NCBI GenBank assembly: GCA_035318985.1
Contig: DATHDP010000013.1
Span: 1 to 41,721, forward strand
Source: VBAS01 sp035318985
Lineage (GTDB): Bacteria > Bacteroidota > Bacteroidia > Chitinophagales > Chitinophagaceae
Direction of reading: 5' to 3'
Length of the DNA stretch: 41,721 nt
The notes below the pieces were generated by a model. The model did not search any database, was not told the origin of the DNA, and was given only the letters and a program-made list of their open reading frames with translations. Position numbers and translations under genes: made by a program. This document shows positions 1-8,753 of the stretch, piece after piece. The number at the start of each line of letters is the position of its first letter. Position 1 is the first letter of the stretch.

Positions 1-54
1 GCCCGACGCAAAACCGCCGATAAAGTGGAAAATAACTCCTAATATGACTTGCAT
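1..54 (-). CDS. rhaT: L-rhamnose/proton symporter RhaT, N-terminal fragment
   Basis: Only the first 18 codons are inside the window; the gene continues past the left edge. Reading the minus strand from the ATG at 54, the peptide starts MQVILGVIFHFIGGFASG, which matches the first membrane helix of RhaT-type rhamnose-H+ symporters (the family keeps an aromatic/His-Leu/Phe-Ile-Gly pattern here). RhaT imports L-rhamnose across the inner membrane. Its position, 97 nt after the esterase and in line with the rhamnose mutarotase and two alpha-L-rhamnosidases, strongly supports the call. The remaining rhamnose catabolism genes (isomerase, kinase, aldolase) are not in the window and may lie further left; that is inference. 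Confidence 0.7.
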   Translation of the reverse strand, partial: MQVILGVIFHFIGGFASG

Positions 55-151
55 TCGTAGATTGTTTTAAAATGGCAAAAACCGGGTGATAAAAATAATG
101 TCCCTCTCCTTAACTCCTATCATGTACTGTCTGTTGAAAATCATTTTTTGA

Positions 152-1027
152 CTATGACTTTTTTGTTAATTCCTGCTTTTGTAACCAATCAAAAAAACGA
201 TCCATCCAGGAATCAACAGGAAGATCTTGCTTTTTTGTACCAAAGCCATGTTTTCCTTTTTCATACATGTGCAATTCAGCTGGTTGTTTTGCAGCAAGCC
301 ATTTGAGATAAATATGAACACTATGTGTTGCGAAACCAAGATCATCGTCACTTGCGGCTGCAATAAATATAGGTGTCTTTGCTGATGGAACTGTTGAGCC
401 TATAATAGCATTTTCATATGCATAAATTGGTGCAACAAAATTCGGCCGGCTATCATCTGTAGCGCTATACACAACAGACATTGTTAAAGTGGCACCTGCA
501 GAAAATCCCATGAATCCAATTTTGTTGGGGTCTATTTTATATTCACCTGCATGTTGTCTTACATATTTTACAGCTGTTATTCCGTCTTGCAATGCAAGTG
601 GAATAATAGGCGCATTCAGGGAATCAAGCTTTTTAAAGTTTTGAGTTGCCATTAAATTGCCAATGCTATTTTCAGGATGTGCTGGGTCATCATGAACCAA
701 CCGATATTTAAGTACAAAAGCAGTGATGCCTTTTGCATTTAAACGTTTTGCTACTTCAGTTCCTTCAAGATCATAAGCAAGTGCATGAAATGCGCCTCCC
801 GGTGCAACGATCACTGCTATACCATTAGGATTAGAAGGAAGATATATCGCTAATGAAGGCTTGGAAACTTCAAATAAAATGGTTCCGATATCAACTTTAA
901 TTTCTCTTTCATCCCAATTCCAATTTTCTGAGCCGGGAGCTTTTCCATTATAAAGTTGAATTACCTGCTGGCAAAAAATTGCACTTCCGAAAAGAGAAAG
1001 CAAGAAGGCAAGAATTATATTTTTCAT
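152..1027 (-). CDS. Secreted alpha/beta-hydrolase, acetyl-xylan-esterase-like
   Basis: A 291-residue serine esterase of the alpha/beta-hydrolase fold. An N-terminal signal peptide ends near FCQQ (residues 1-20), so it acts in the periplasm or outside the cell. The oxyanion-hole motif APGGAFH lies near residue 75-81, the nucleophile Ser176 sits in GFSAGA, the acid is Asp227 or Asp228 in ASDDDLG, and His260 lies in KGKHGFG; the triad is complete. Relatives are deacetylases and feruloyl/acetyl-xylan esterases of carbohydrate loci. It follows the rhamnose mutarotase gene by 22 nt in the same direction, so removal of acetyl or other esters from rhamnose-containing glycans is a reasonable inference. 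The exact substrate cannot be read from sequence. Confidence 0.8.
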   Translation of the reverse strand: MKNIILAFLLSLFGSAIFCQQVIQLYNGKAPGSENWNWDEREIKVDIGTILFEVSKPSLAIYLPSNPNGIAVIVAPGGAFHALAYDLEGTEVAKRLNAKGITAFVLKYRLVHDDPAHPENSIGNLMATQNFKKLDSLNAPIIPLALQDGITAVKYVRQHAGEYKIDPNKIGFMGFSAGATLTMSVVYSATDDSRPNFVAPIYAYENAIIGSTVPSAKTPIFIAAASDDDLGFATHSVHIYLKWLAAKQPAELHMYEKGKHGFGTKKQDLPVDSWMDRFFDWLQKQELTKKS

Positions 1028-1049
1028 AAAATGAAATTAAAATCTTTAT

Positions 1050-1364
1050 CTATCGCATATAAAAAACTTCAACAAGCGGAATTGAAACCGGGGAGTTATC
1101 AGGATTTGACTCCATGATATCTTTCATATATGCCCACCATTTTTTCATAATAGGATGTGTCGGTAATTCATCCAGCTTTTTTGCATCAGGAATCTTCAAA
1201 GATCCAAATAGAAAACCAGTTGCTTCGTCCAAAAAGATAGAATACTCCTGCACGCCTTTTTCTTTCAATAGTTCAGAAAGTTCGGGCCAAATTTCATCAT
1301 GTCTTTTTTTGTATTCGGTCTCTTTGCCTTTGAATAATTTCATTTTGAATGCTACTCTGTCCAT
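1050..1364 (-). CDS. rhaM: L-rhamnose mutarotase
   Basis: A 104-residue protein matching the RhaM family over its full length: N-terminal MDRVAFKMKLFKG, the catalytic His in KKRHDEIWPEL (His22), and the WWAYMKDIM segment ahead of the C-terminus. RhaM interconverts alpha and beta anomers of L-rhamnose so that the isomerase receives the right anomer. It is cytoplasmic, with no signal peptide. It is the first gene of a short minus-strand group (rhaM, esterase, rhaT) and is divergent from the GntR-type regulator with 103 nt between their starts. It is the clearest single marker that this locus is for rhamnose. Confidence 0.93.
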   Translation of the reverse strand: MDRVAFKMKLFKGKETEYKKRHDEIWPELSELLKEKGVQEYSIFLDEATGFLFGSLKIPDAKKLDELPTHPIMKKWWAYMKDIMESNPDNSPVSIPLVEVFYMR

Positions 1365-1427
1365 ATGCTATTCTTTTATTTCAGACGAATTTAATTCAGT
1401 CTTCCAAAAATTCTCTAATAAATTGAA

Positions 1428-1457
1428 AGTAATTACCTTTCGGAGGTAGAAATTACT
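1428..1457. promoter_or_regulatory. Imperfect palindrome between rhaM and gntR, candidate operator
   Basis: AGTAATTACC on the left and GGTAGAAATTACT on the right form an inverted repeat interrupted by TTTCGGA and by a 3-nt bulge in the right arm. It lies just before the GntR-type regulator start at 1468 and overlaps TACCTTTC, a one-mismatch fit to the Bacteroidota -7 element. GntR-type repressors bind short inverted repeats, often near their own promoters, so an autoregulatory operator also controlling rhaM is plausible. No second copy was seen upstream of the rhamnosidase operon, which weakens the case. Confidence 0.35.
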
Positions 1458-1467
1458 GCTGCCGCAT

Positions 1468-2499
1468 ATGAAAAAAAATATCCTTTTCCAGTATATAAAT
1501 ATTGATTACTTATCAGCCACGCCTAAGTATATGCAGCTGGCAAATTCAGTGATCAATGCTATTAATGAAGAAAAGATAGGAAAAGATGACCTGCTACCTT
1601 CCATCAATGAACTCAGCTTTGAATTTGAAATATCAAGAGATACTGCGGAGAAAGGTTATAAGTACCTGAAGCAAATTGGGATCCTCGGTTCCGTGCCGGG
1701 CAAAGGTTATTTTGTAAAATCAACCGAAGTAAATCAACCGCTCAAAGTATTCCTTCTCTTTAACAAGCTAAGTGTACACAAGAAAATAATGTATGACGCC
1801 TTTGTAAAAACCCTGGGCGAACTGGCATCAATTGATTTCTACATATACAATAATGACTATACCTTATTCAAAAGATTAATACAAAACAATAAGAACGAGT
1901 TTACTCATTATGTGATCGTGCCTCATTTCCTTGATGGTGGTGAGGATGCGCATGAGATCATCAACCAGCTACCTTCTGATAAATTGCTGGTGATGGATAA
2001 ATTGATACCGGGCATTAACGGGAATTATGCGGCCGTTTATGAAGATTTTGAAAAAGATATTTACGATGCACTTGATCAATTAAGAGAACAACTAAGTAAA
2101 TATCATACGATAAAAATGATCTTTCCGGGATACACTTATCATCCAAAAGAAATTATAAAGGGCTTCAAAAGATTTTGTCATCAATACGCCTTCACCAGTA
2201 AAATAGTAAATGATATTGCCAATGAGCCGATAAAAGATGGGGAAGCATATATCAATCTAATGGAAGACGACATGCTGACATTGCTTGAAAAGATCAAGGC
2301 AACAAAACTAAAAGTTGGAAAGGATGTTGGTATCATTTCCTATAATGAAACACCCTGGAAACAATTTATCCTTGATGGGATAACAACGATCTCTACAGAT
2401 TTTGAAAAGATGGGAACAATGACTGCCGAAATGATCCTGAACAATCAAAGAAGTCACCTGGCCGTTCCATTTAAAGTAACACTAAGAAAATCTTTGTAG
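1468..2499 (+). CDS. GntR-family regulator with a sugar-binding-like C-terminal domain
   Basis: A 343-residue transcription regulator. Residues 10-85 form a GntR winged helix: TPKYMQLANSVINAI, then LLPSINELSFEFEISRDT and the wing GSVPGKGYFVKS. The rest (about 95-340) resembles the periplasmic-binding-protein/LacI fold found in a Bacteroidota GntR subgroup, with a two-lobed alternation of strands and helices and the C-terminal ISTDFEKMGTMTAEMIL segment typical of LacI effector domains. It lies inside the rhamnose locus, divergent from rhaM and convergent with the isomerase-like gene (13 nt apart), so control by rhamnose or a rhamnoside is inferred. The effector is not proven. Start: first ATG after in-frame stops. 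Confidence 0.85.
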   Translation: MKKNILFQYINIDYLSATPKYMQLANSVINAINEEKIGKDDLLPSINELSFEFEISRDTAEKGYKYLKQIGILGSVPGKGYFVKSTEVNQPLKVFLLFNKLSVHKKIMYDAFVKTLGELASIDFYIYNNDYTLFKRLIQNNKNEFTHYVIVPHFLDGGEDAHEIINQLPSDKLLVMDKLIPGINGNYAAVYEDFEKDIYDALDQLREQLSKYHTIKMIFPGYTYHPKEIIKGFKRFCHQYAFTSKIVNDIANEPIKDGEAYINLMEDDMLTLLEKIKATKLKVGKDVGIISYNETPWKQFILDGITTISTDFEKMGTMTAEMILNNQRSHLAVPFKVTLRKSL

Positions 2500-2512
2500 C
2501 GATCGTATAAAA

Positions 2513-3400
2513 TTATTTTAGCTTCTTGATCTGTTCATTATAATAGCTTACTTCTTGTTTTACTGATAGCACATTTCCTCCATGCTCAATGGAATCTCTT
2601 TCAATATAGATATAGCCATCAAAGTTTTGTTTCTTTAACTCTGCAAATATCTCGGGAAACTTTACAACACCTGTTCCAACCGGCACATCTTTCAAAGTAA
2701 TATCATTGTATGCCGCGATGTCTTTGAGATGAATACCAAGAATATAGCCCGCCAGTTTCTTTACAGCATCCAATGGATCTATTCCGCTTTTTGGCCAATG
2801 ACCAAGATCGGCACATACTCTGAAGTTTGGATGTCCTTCCAAAGCCATTAAAGTAGTATCAGGATTCCAGTAATGACTGAACTCTTTCCAATGTTCATGG
2901 ATAGCAACCTTCATTCCGTAGGCACCGGCAAGACTATCAATAGCATCCCACATTTTCAATGGTGGCTCGGTAGTTACATACTTAGCACCAAACTGTTTTG
3001 CAATATCAAATTGTTTAACCCAGGAACTTAAAGTGCTGTCACCAACTATATATACCGATTCACAAATCAGCCCTTTCTGCGCTATTAATGCTTTTAGTTT
3101 TTCCATCCCTGCAGGTGATAACCGCATTATAATAGTATCTTTTAATTCCGGACCTGCACTATGGAATGTATTTGGTTCAATATATTTCAAACCTACACTG
3201 TCAACTCTGTTCAACGCATCGAGAAAATTTACATCATGAAATGTCCATAAAGCTACTCCAAATTTCCAGTCTTTGGCAGGATCAACAGTGGATACTGTTG
3301 AACTAGTTTCTTTGTCTGTTTTTGCATTATTACATGCGGATAGAAATAACCCTGTACATAAAAGCAAAGCAAGTGAGTGACGTTTAAAAATTAAGATCAT
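2513..3400 (-). CDS. Sugar phosphate isomerase/epimerase-like TIM-barrel lipoprotein
   Basis: A 295-residue protein of the AP-endonuclease-2/xylose-isomerase-like TIM barrel family. A lipoprotein signal peptide ends in LSAC with Cys23, followed by a polar linker, so it is membrane-anchored on the periplasmic side. Conserved barrel segments are visible: GLKYIEPNTFHS, KYVTTEPPLK, VAIHEHWKE, VCADLGHWPKSGIDPL (metal-ligand region), GIHLKDI and YIYIERDS near the C-terminus. Family members isomerise or epimerise free or modified sugars with a divalent metal. It is the last gene of the operon led by two alpha-L-rhamnosidases (10-nt gap to the upstream gene). Substrate unknown; a released rhamnoside product or its partner sugar is a guess. 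Confidence 0.82.
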   Translation of the reverse strand: MILIFKRHSLALLLCTGLFLSACNNAKTDKETSSTVSTVDPAKDWKFGVALWTFHDVNFLDALNRVDSVGLKYIEPNTFHSAGPELKDTIIMRLSPAGMEKLKALIAQKGLICESVYIVGDSTLSSWVKQFDIAKQFGAKYVTTEPPLKMWDAIDSLAGAYGMKVAIHEHWKEFSHYWNPDTTLMALEGHPNFRVCADLGHWPKSGIDPLDAVKKLAGYILGIHLKDIAAYNDITLKDVPVGTGVVKFPEIFAELKKQNFDGYIYIERDSIEHGGNVLSVKQEVSYYNEQIKKLK

Positions 3401-3410
3401 AAAAGTGGTT

Positions 3411-5804
3411 TTATAAATTAAAATTATTAGTTCCGGGTTTCAATGGATAAGTTTTCCCTTTCCAAATAAATCTTCCAGTGATCTCTTCCGGCAATGTGAG
3501 TTCTATGTTCCATTTTCCATTCACTAATTTATAATTCGCTAAAACAGATCCATCCGGATGCGGCATTTTTCCATTCACATTTTTCAGCTCGCCCAAATGC
3601 GGTTCGATCTTTACCTTTTTAAAACCCGGCGCATCCGAATCAATGCCCAATACAGTTCTGAAAAATTCAATATTCGGACTGGAGCCCCATGCATGGCAAT
3701 CGGAACGGGCATTATCGATCTCAGAAATTTCTGCCCATGTCGTCATCCCCATTTCGATATTTTCTTTCCACTTGTCCAACCATTTTAAATAATCATTTCC
3801 TAATCCTGCTTTTGTCAATGCCATGTGCAGGTAATATTTAAAATAGATAGATGCAGGAGCTAATGATCTGTCTGCAATTATTCTTTTAGCTAGTTCAGTT
3901 GCGGCAGTTCCTTTAATTGTATTGGTAAGTATTGCCAATGTATTTGCATGTTGCGAATAACGATCTTTATCTTTTGTATCAGCATAAAGTTTTTTATCGA
4001 CGCTCCAATAGTTTCGTTGAATGGTTTGCTGAAGTTGCAAAGCTTTCTTTTGATATTCGTTTGCAATAGCCGGTAATCCAAGTTCTGTTTCAAGTTTTGC
4101 CGCTACTTGCAAGGCCCATAATAACTGGAAGTCTAATAAGGATGAGCTGCCATCTTTTCCAATTGGTCCAACACCGCCGGGCCATCCTGTTTTTCCTTCC
4201 ACCCAATCTGTATAGATCCAATAAGGAACATTTCGTAATGATCCTTCGGCATTTTGATACTTACTAAAGAACCATAGTACATCTCTTGTTCCCTGTAATT
4301 TATCTTTTACAAAAGCAGCGTCGCCACGATACATCCAGTAATCATTTACCATTCCAATATACCAAAGAGAAAATGTAGGGATCTCTTGCGGGGAAAAAGA
4401 AGGATGACGGCTTAATGTAATACCTTCTGCCATTCGTGAATGATCCATTTGTGTGATCGCATTTCTCACCAAACGATCATCGCCACTGTTATATAATGAA
4501 ACCAACGCCTGTATACGACTATCACCAATGTACTGCAACTGTTCATAATAAGGACAATCCATATAGGTTTCCCATGCACATGACCTTGCAGTTCGCCAAC
4601 CTACTTCAAGTATTTTATCCAGCATTTTATCATTTGCATTAAATGTTGCATTCAACTCGAAAGGATAACCGGTGAACAAACTATAAAAATCATTAATGAT
4701 CAGTGGTTCATCTTTTGTCGTTACTTTAATTTCAACATACCGAAACGTTCTCCAGTTCAGTGTGCTGAAATTCTGGTCGTCTTTTCCATTCGATATGATA
4801 CTATCTTTTCTACCTGCGATAATTTTCCCATCCACTTCATTACGATTTCCTTTTTTAAATGTCTTACCCGGGCCATCAGGCTTTTCAGTAAATAATGCTT
4901 CGGCATAGGTAAGTAAGATACCAGCATCTTTTCCTTTACTGAAATCCAATTCAGGATATGCATTTGTATAATAAGATTGATCAAGCAAAAATGTCGCTTT
5001 GGTATTTGCCGGGATCGTAATTGGTTTCTGTGTTGCCGGAAATCCATCAGGAATTGTAATGCCATCTGTCCTTCTTACTGTAGCAAAGCGTTGAATCCGT
5101 AATTCCATTGGTGGCAATGTGGAAGGAACCAACATCCAGTCAGCAATATCAACAGCACCTTTTGGCGTGCCACCACGCCAACCAACTCTTACAGCATTGG
5201 GCCATGCATCATCATTAAAATCATTTCTTGTCCAGCCATCTGGCATTTTATTCATATCAACTAACTCACCCGGACCGGCAACATAATAAGTATTATAACC
5301 GATGCCGGTTAATGGAGTGTATGCATTATTCTTAAAACATTTCCAGGAAGTATTTGTATTTATTGTCTCTTCCTTTTTTGTATTGCCCTGCATTAAAAAT
5401 CCTGTCCTGTTTGATATCTGGCCTTCGGGCCTGTATTCACCTTCATTCCAAACTGTGGCTGCAATACTATTATTTCCATTGACCAGGTAAGATGCAATAT
5501 CAATTGTTTGAAAATTCCAGTGAAACAGATCATTTCTTGCAGGACCCAATGAAACATATCTTTCGTTAATGATCAGCACATACCGGTTATCTGCTGTAAC
5601 ATGAACAATAAAAGAATCAGGCTTTTCCGTTAACCACATTTTTTTTCTGAAATAATATACGCCATAGGTTTTTGCCGGTGCATCAGGTGCTGTGATCCAA
5701 TTGGCTGACCATGTCTCCTTTAATAAAGATGGATTGATCGTTTGTGACTTCGCTACACAAAAGCTTATGACAAAGAAAATAAAACCAATAAACCTTTTTT
5801 CCAT
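3411..5804 (-). CDS. Alpha-L-rhamnosidase, GH78 family (shorter paralogue)
   Basis: A 797-residue secreted glycosidase. The signal peptide MEKRFIGFIFFVISFCVAKSQ is followed by an N-terminal jelly-roll region with the motif YFRKKMWL, then the (alpha/alpha)6 catalytic barrel. The GH78 signature around residue 415-435 reads MDCPYYEQLQYIGDSR, where the first Glu is the expected general acid; the larger paralogue has the more classical RDERLGWTGD form, so this belongs to a diverged GH78 branch. The C-terminal beta-sandwich ends with a typical PGFKKVKIEPHLG stretch. It hydrolyses terminal alpha-L-rhamnose from glycans or glycosides (family knowledge). It starts 9 nt after the stop of the upstream GH78 gene, so the two are co-transcribed. 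Confidence 0.86.
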   Translation of the reverse strand: MEKRFIGFIFFVISFCVAKSQTINPSLLKETWSANWITAPDAPAKTYGVYYFRKKMWLTEKPDSFIVHVTADNRYVLIINERYVSLGPARNDLFHWNFQTIDIASYLVNGNNSIAATVWNEGEYRPEGQISNRTGFLMQGNTKKEETINTNTSWKCFKNNAYTPLTGIGYNTYYVAGPGELVDMNKMPDGWTRNDFNDDAWPNAVRVGWRGGTPKGAVDIADWMLVPSTLPPMELRIQRFATVRRTDGITIPDGFPATQKPITIPANTKATFLLDQSYYTNAYPELDFSKGKDAGILLTYAEALFTEKPDGPGKTFKKGNRNEVDGKIIAGRKDSIISNGKDDQNFSTLNWRTFRYVEIKVTTKDEPLIINDFYSLFTGYPFELNATFNANDKMLDKILEVGWRTARSCAWETYMDCPYYEQLQYIGDSRIQALVSLYNSGDDRLVRNAITQMDHSRMAEGITLSRHPSFSPQEIPTFSLWYIGMVNDYWMYRGDAAFVKDKLQGTRDVLWFFSKYQNAEGSLRNVPYWIYTDWVEGKTGWPGGVGPIGKDGSSSLLDFQLLWALQVAAKLETELGLPAIANEYQKKALQLQQTIQRNYWSVDKKLYADTKDKDRYSQHANTLAILTNTIKGTAATELAKRIIADRSLAPASIYFKYYLHMALTKAGLGNDYLKWLDKWKENIEMGMTTWAEISEIDNARSDCHAWGSSPNIEFFRTVLGIDSDAPGFKKVKIEPHLGELKNVNGKMPHPDGSVLANYKLVNGKWNIELTLPEEITGRFIWKGKTYPLKPGTNNFNL

Positions 5805-5813
5805 AGATGAATT

Positions 5814-8516
5814 TTACTTCGATACTTCAAAATGATATTTACCTGAATTCACTTTTAGAACGACATATCCATTTTCTGTCCCAGTAACCTGTAGCTCCTT
5901 TGATGAAGAAACTGCATTTCCATTTTCCGTTATCGCTTCTTTATTAGAAGCAGGCACAAATACCGTTGCAGTTGTATTCGCAGGAATTTCAACGTCCATA
6001 ATTATTTTATTGCCTTCTATTTTCCACCCGCTGCTTGCTTTACCATAATAGGTTTGCAAACTTGCAGATGCATTCGTTAAGCCACCGCCGATATGCGGTT
6101 GAATTTTTATATGTTTATATCCCGGTGCGTCATCATAAGTATCTAAACCGGCAACAACACGATACATCCAGTCACCAATGGCTCCATAAGCATAGTGATT
6201 AAATGAATTCATGGATGCAGGCTCGAATGTGCTGTCAGGATGAATACCTCCCCATCTCTCCCATATAGTAGTGGCTCCCATTTTTACTGGGTATAACCAT
6301 GACGGATAAGTTTCCTGCATCAGCAATGTGTAAGCAACATCGGTTTTACCGAACCGATTTAATACATGACATAAATAAGGCGTTCCCAAAAAACCCGTAG
6401 TAAGATGATTGCTGTAACTTTTTATATTCTCCACTAATTTATTTACAGTTTGTTCACGCAAATTTTCCGGAAGCATATCAAAATTCAATGCAAGCACATA
6501 GGCAGTTTGTGTTCCTGATACCAATCTTCCATTTCCAGTTACATACTCTTTTAGAAATGCATCTTTTACGTTTTTCAACAAGGAAGTGTATTTATTTGCA
6601 TCCTCATTTTTACCCAACACTTTTGCAGTGTTGATCATTATTTGCACAGAGTTGGCAAAAAAACATTGTGCGATCATATATTTATCCGTTACAGCCGATC
6701 TTCCATCATTATCATCAAACGGACGATAGAATAACCAATCGCCAAAATGAAAACCAGTGTTCCATAAATAATTCTTACTTGCTTTTTCCATATAGCCAAC
6801 CCACGCTGCCATACTGTTATACTGATTCTCTAAGATCTTTTTATCTCCATAAGCTAAATACATATTCCATGGAATGATCGTAGCGACATCTGCCCAGCCG
6901 GTTGCAGCTATTGCACCGGGGCCAAGTACATTTGGAACAACAAATGGAACACCTCCGGAAGGAAGTTGATCGGCTTCAACATCACGCAACCATTTTGCAA
7001 AAAAATTATTGACGCCAAAATTGAATGAAGCTGTTCTTGAAAATGCCTGGGCATCTCCTGTCCATCCAAGACGTTCATCTCTTTGCGGACAATCAGTGGG
7101 CACATCTAAAAAATTTCCTCTTTGCCCCCATTGAATATTATGCTGCAATTGATTGATCAAAGGATTTGATGAAACGAATGTACCGGTTGGTTTCATATCG
7201 GAATACAAAGCAACAGCTGTAAAGTTTTCAGGCTTTATATCATTGACGCCTTCAATTTTTATATAACGAAATCCATAAAAAGTAAAATGAGGCTCAAATG
7301 TTTCTTCGCTTTTGCCCGCTAAATAATAAGTAGCGGTTGCATTGGCGGCACGAAGATTATCAATATAAAAATTTCCTTCTTTATCCAGCACCTCGGCATG
7401 GCGAAGAGTTATTTTATCTCCGGCATTACCATTTGCTTTCACTATTACCCAGCCAACAAGGTTTTGACCAAAATCTATCACCTTCTCACCTTTTGGTGTT
7501 GTAAATATTTTTAATGGCTTAAATGTTTCATGTTTTTTTACCGGCTCATTATAAGTGGCGAGCAAAATATCATTTGAATAATTCTGAATTTTTACACCCG
7601 CCCAGTTTCCATCGTTATACCCTACAGTTGACCAACCTGCTTTTTCTTCTCTTGCATCGATCGTTTCCCCATGATATATTTCAGAAAACCGGATCGAGCC
7701 TGTTGATGACTTCCATGATTCATCTGAAACAATTGTTGCAGTTGTACCATCTGAGTAATTTATATCAAGTTGAAATAATACTCCTGTCTTTTTACCATAG
7801 ATATCTTTATTTCCTCCCCAAGCAAGAAAACCACGGTACCAACCATTGCCGGTTATAACTCCTATTGCATTACTTCCTGTTGTAACAAGATTGGTTACAT
7901 CATAAACCTGGTATTGCAATCTTTTTTTATAACTCGTCCAGCCGGGAGTTAAGTAAGCATCACCAACCCGTTTTCCATTTATCTGTGCTTCATACATTCC
8001 GTGTGCGGTGATATAAACAGTAGCAGAAGCAATTTTTTTTGTTGAGGAAAATTGTTTTCTGAAATATTGTGCCGGTCTGTTAATAGAATCTTCTGTAAGA
8101 TCGGCTTCGATCCACTTTGCTTTCCAATCGTTAGAATTCAAAAATGCAGTTTGAAAAGATGCTGGCTCACTCCATGCTGATGTCTTGCCATTATTATCCC
8201 AAACTCTTACTTGCCATGTATATTTTTTTCCAGGTTGCAATGCAGTGCCTGCATAAGGTACCTGCACGGATTGACTCGATGTAATCTTTCCACTCTTCCA
8301 TGCTGTTCCTTTTGAAGCATTAATTGTTATTTCGTAAGCAGTTTGAGAAATATTTCTTTGCTCACTCACCAATTGCCAGCTAAAACGGGGCTGTTGCACA
8401 TCAAGACCAATTGGATTTGTTTGGTTTTCTGTCAACAGGTTTATAACTTTTACCTGTGCAGAAATTGTTGTTGTTAAAAAAAATAAACAGAGGAGTAGAA
8501 AATTATTTTTTCGCAT
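5814..8516 (-). CDS. Alpha-L-rhamnosidase, GH78 family (larger paralogue)
   Basis: A 900-residue secreted alpha-L-rhamnosidase. The start at 8516 is chosen because it opens the signal peptide MRKNNFLLLCLFFLTTTISA; an upstream in-frame ATG at 8561 would add a 15-residue hydrophilic tail before it. Domains in order: fibronectin-like/jelly-roll N-terminal domain (WQLVSEQRNISQTAYEI, then WQVRVWDNNGKTSAWSE), the rhamnosidase N domain (ITAHGMYEAQINGKRVGD), the (alpha/alpha)6 catalytic barrel with CPQRDERLGWTGDAQ near residue 475-490 (Glu of RDE is the expected acid), and a C-terminal beta-sandwich containing APGYKHIKIQPHIGG. It is the first gene of the rhamnoside operon. The pair of distinct GH78 enzymes suggests two rhamnosidic linkages or aglycones. 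Confidence 0.92.
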   Translation of the reverse strand: MRKNNFLLLCLFFLTTTISAQVKVINLLTENQTNPIGLDVQQPRFSWQLVSEQRNISQTAYEITINASKGTAWKSGKITSSQSVQVPYAGTALQPGKKYTWQVRVWDNNGKTSAWSEPASFQTAFLNSNDWKAKWIEADLTEDSINRPAQYFRKQFSSTKKIASATVYITAHGMYEAQINGKRVGDAYLTPGWTSYKKRLQYQVYDVTNLVTTGSNAIGVITGNGWYRGFLAWGGNKDIYGKKTGVLFQLDINYSDGTTATIVSDESWKSSTGSIRFSEIYHGETIDAREEKAGWSTVGYNDGNWAGVKIQNYSNDILLATYNEPVKKHETFKPLKIFTTPKGEKVIDFGQNLVGWVIVKANGNAGDKITLRHAEVLDKEGNFYIDNLRAANATATYYLAGKSEETFEPHFTFYGFRYIKIEGVNDIKPENFTAVALYSDMKPTGTFVSSNPLINQLQHNIQWGQRGNFLDVPTDCPQRDERLGWTGDAQAFSRTASFNFGVNNFFAKWLRDVEADQLPSGGVPFVVPNVLGPGAIAATGWADVATIIPWNMYLAYGDKKILENQYNSMAAWVGYMEKASKNYLWNTGFHFGDWLFYRPFDDNDGRSAVTDKYMIAQCFFANSVQIMINTAKVLGKNEDANKYTSLLKNVKDAFLKEYVTGNGRLVSGTQTAYVLALNFDMLPENLREQTVNKLVENIKSYSNHLTTGFLGTPYLCHVLNRFGKTDVAYTLLMQETYPSWLYPVKMGATTIWERWGGIHPDSTFEPASMNSFNHYAYGAIGDWMYRVVAGLDTYDDAPGYKHIKIQPHIGGGLTNASASLQTYYGKASSGWKIEGNKIIMDVEIPANTTATVFVPASNKEAITENGNAVSSSKELQVTGTENGYVVLKVNSGKYHFEVSK

Positions 8517-8557
8517 GGCGCAAGCTTTGTGTGTTTTGAAATTGCGGAATAAGATTC

Positions 8558-8592
8558 CCAATATAAATAAAGTTAGCAGTTATTGAATCAAA
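8558..8592 (-). promoter_or_regulatory. Candidate promoter of the rhamnosidase operon
   Basis: On the minus strand TTTG (8592-8589) is followed after 23 nt by TATATTGG (8565-8558), a two-mismatch match to the Bacteroidota TAnnTTTG -7 element. It would give a leader of roughly 35 nt before the GH78 start at 8516. The spacing is at the long end of the accepted range, so this is a weak call. Confidence 0.3.
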
Positions 8593-8753
8593 AAAGGTGA
8601 ATTAGGTTTATTCGGCTGTTGGTGACTGATGAACTATTTTTGCTATTGAATTAAAGCAGAACCCAAACAACGGTGTAAATAGCAACCGACAAGTCCCTCT
8701 TAATTTTCCTGAGATGTGTTCTAGACTCGTCTGGAAGAAAGAAATTATACACT

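Noticed and set aside
8517..8561. Longer start for the large GH78 gene
   Set aside because: It would put 15 polar residues before a normal signal peptide; the start at 8516 is better.
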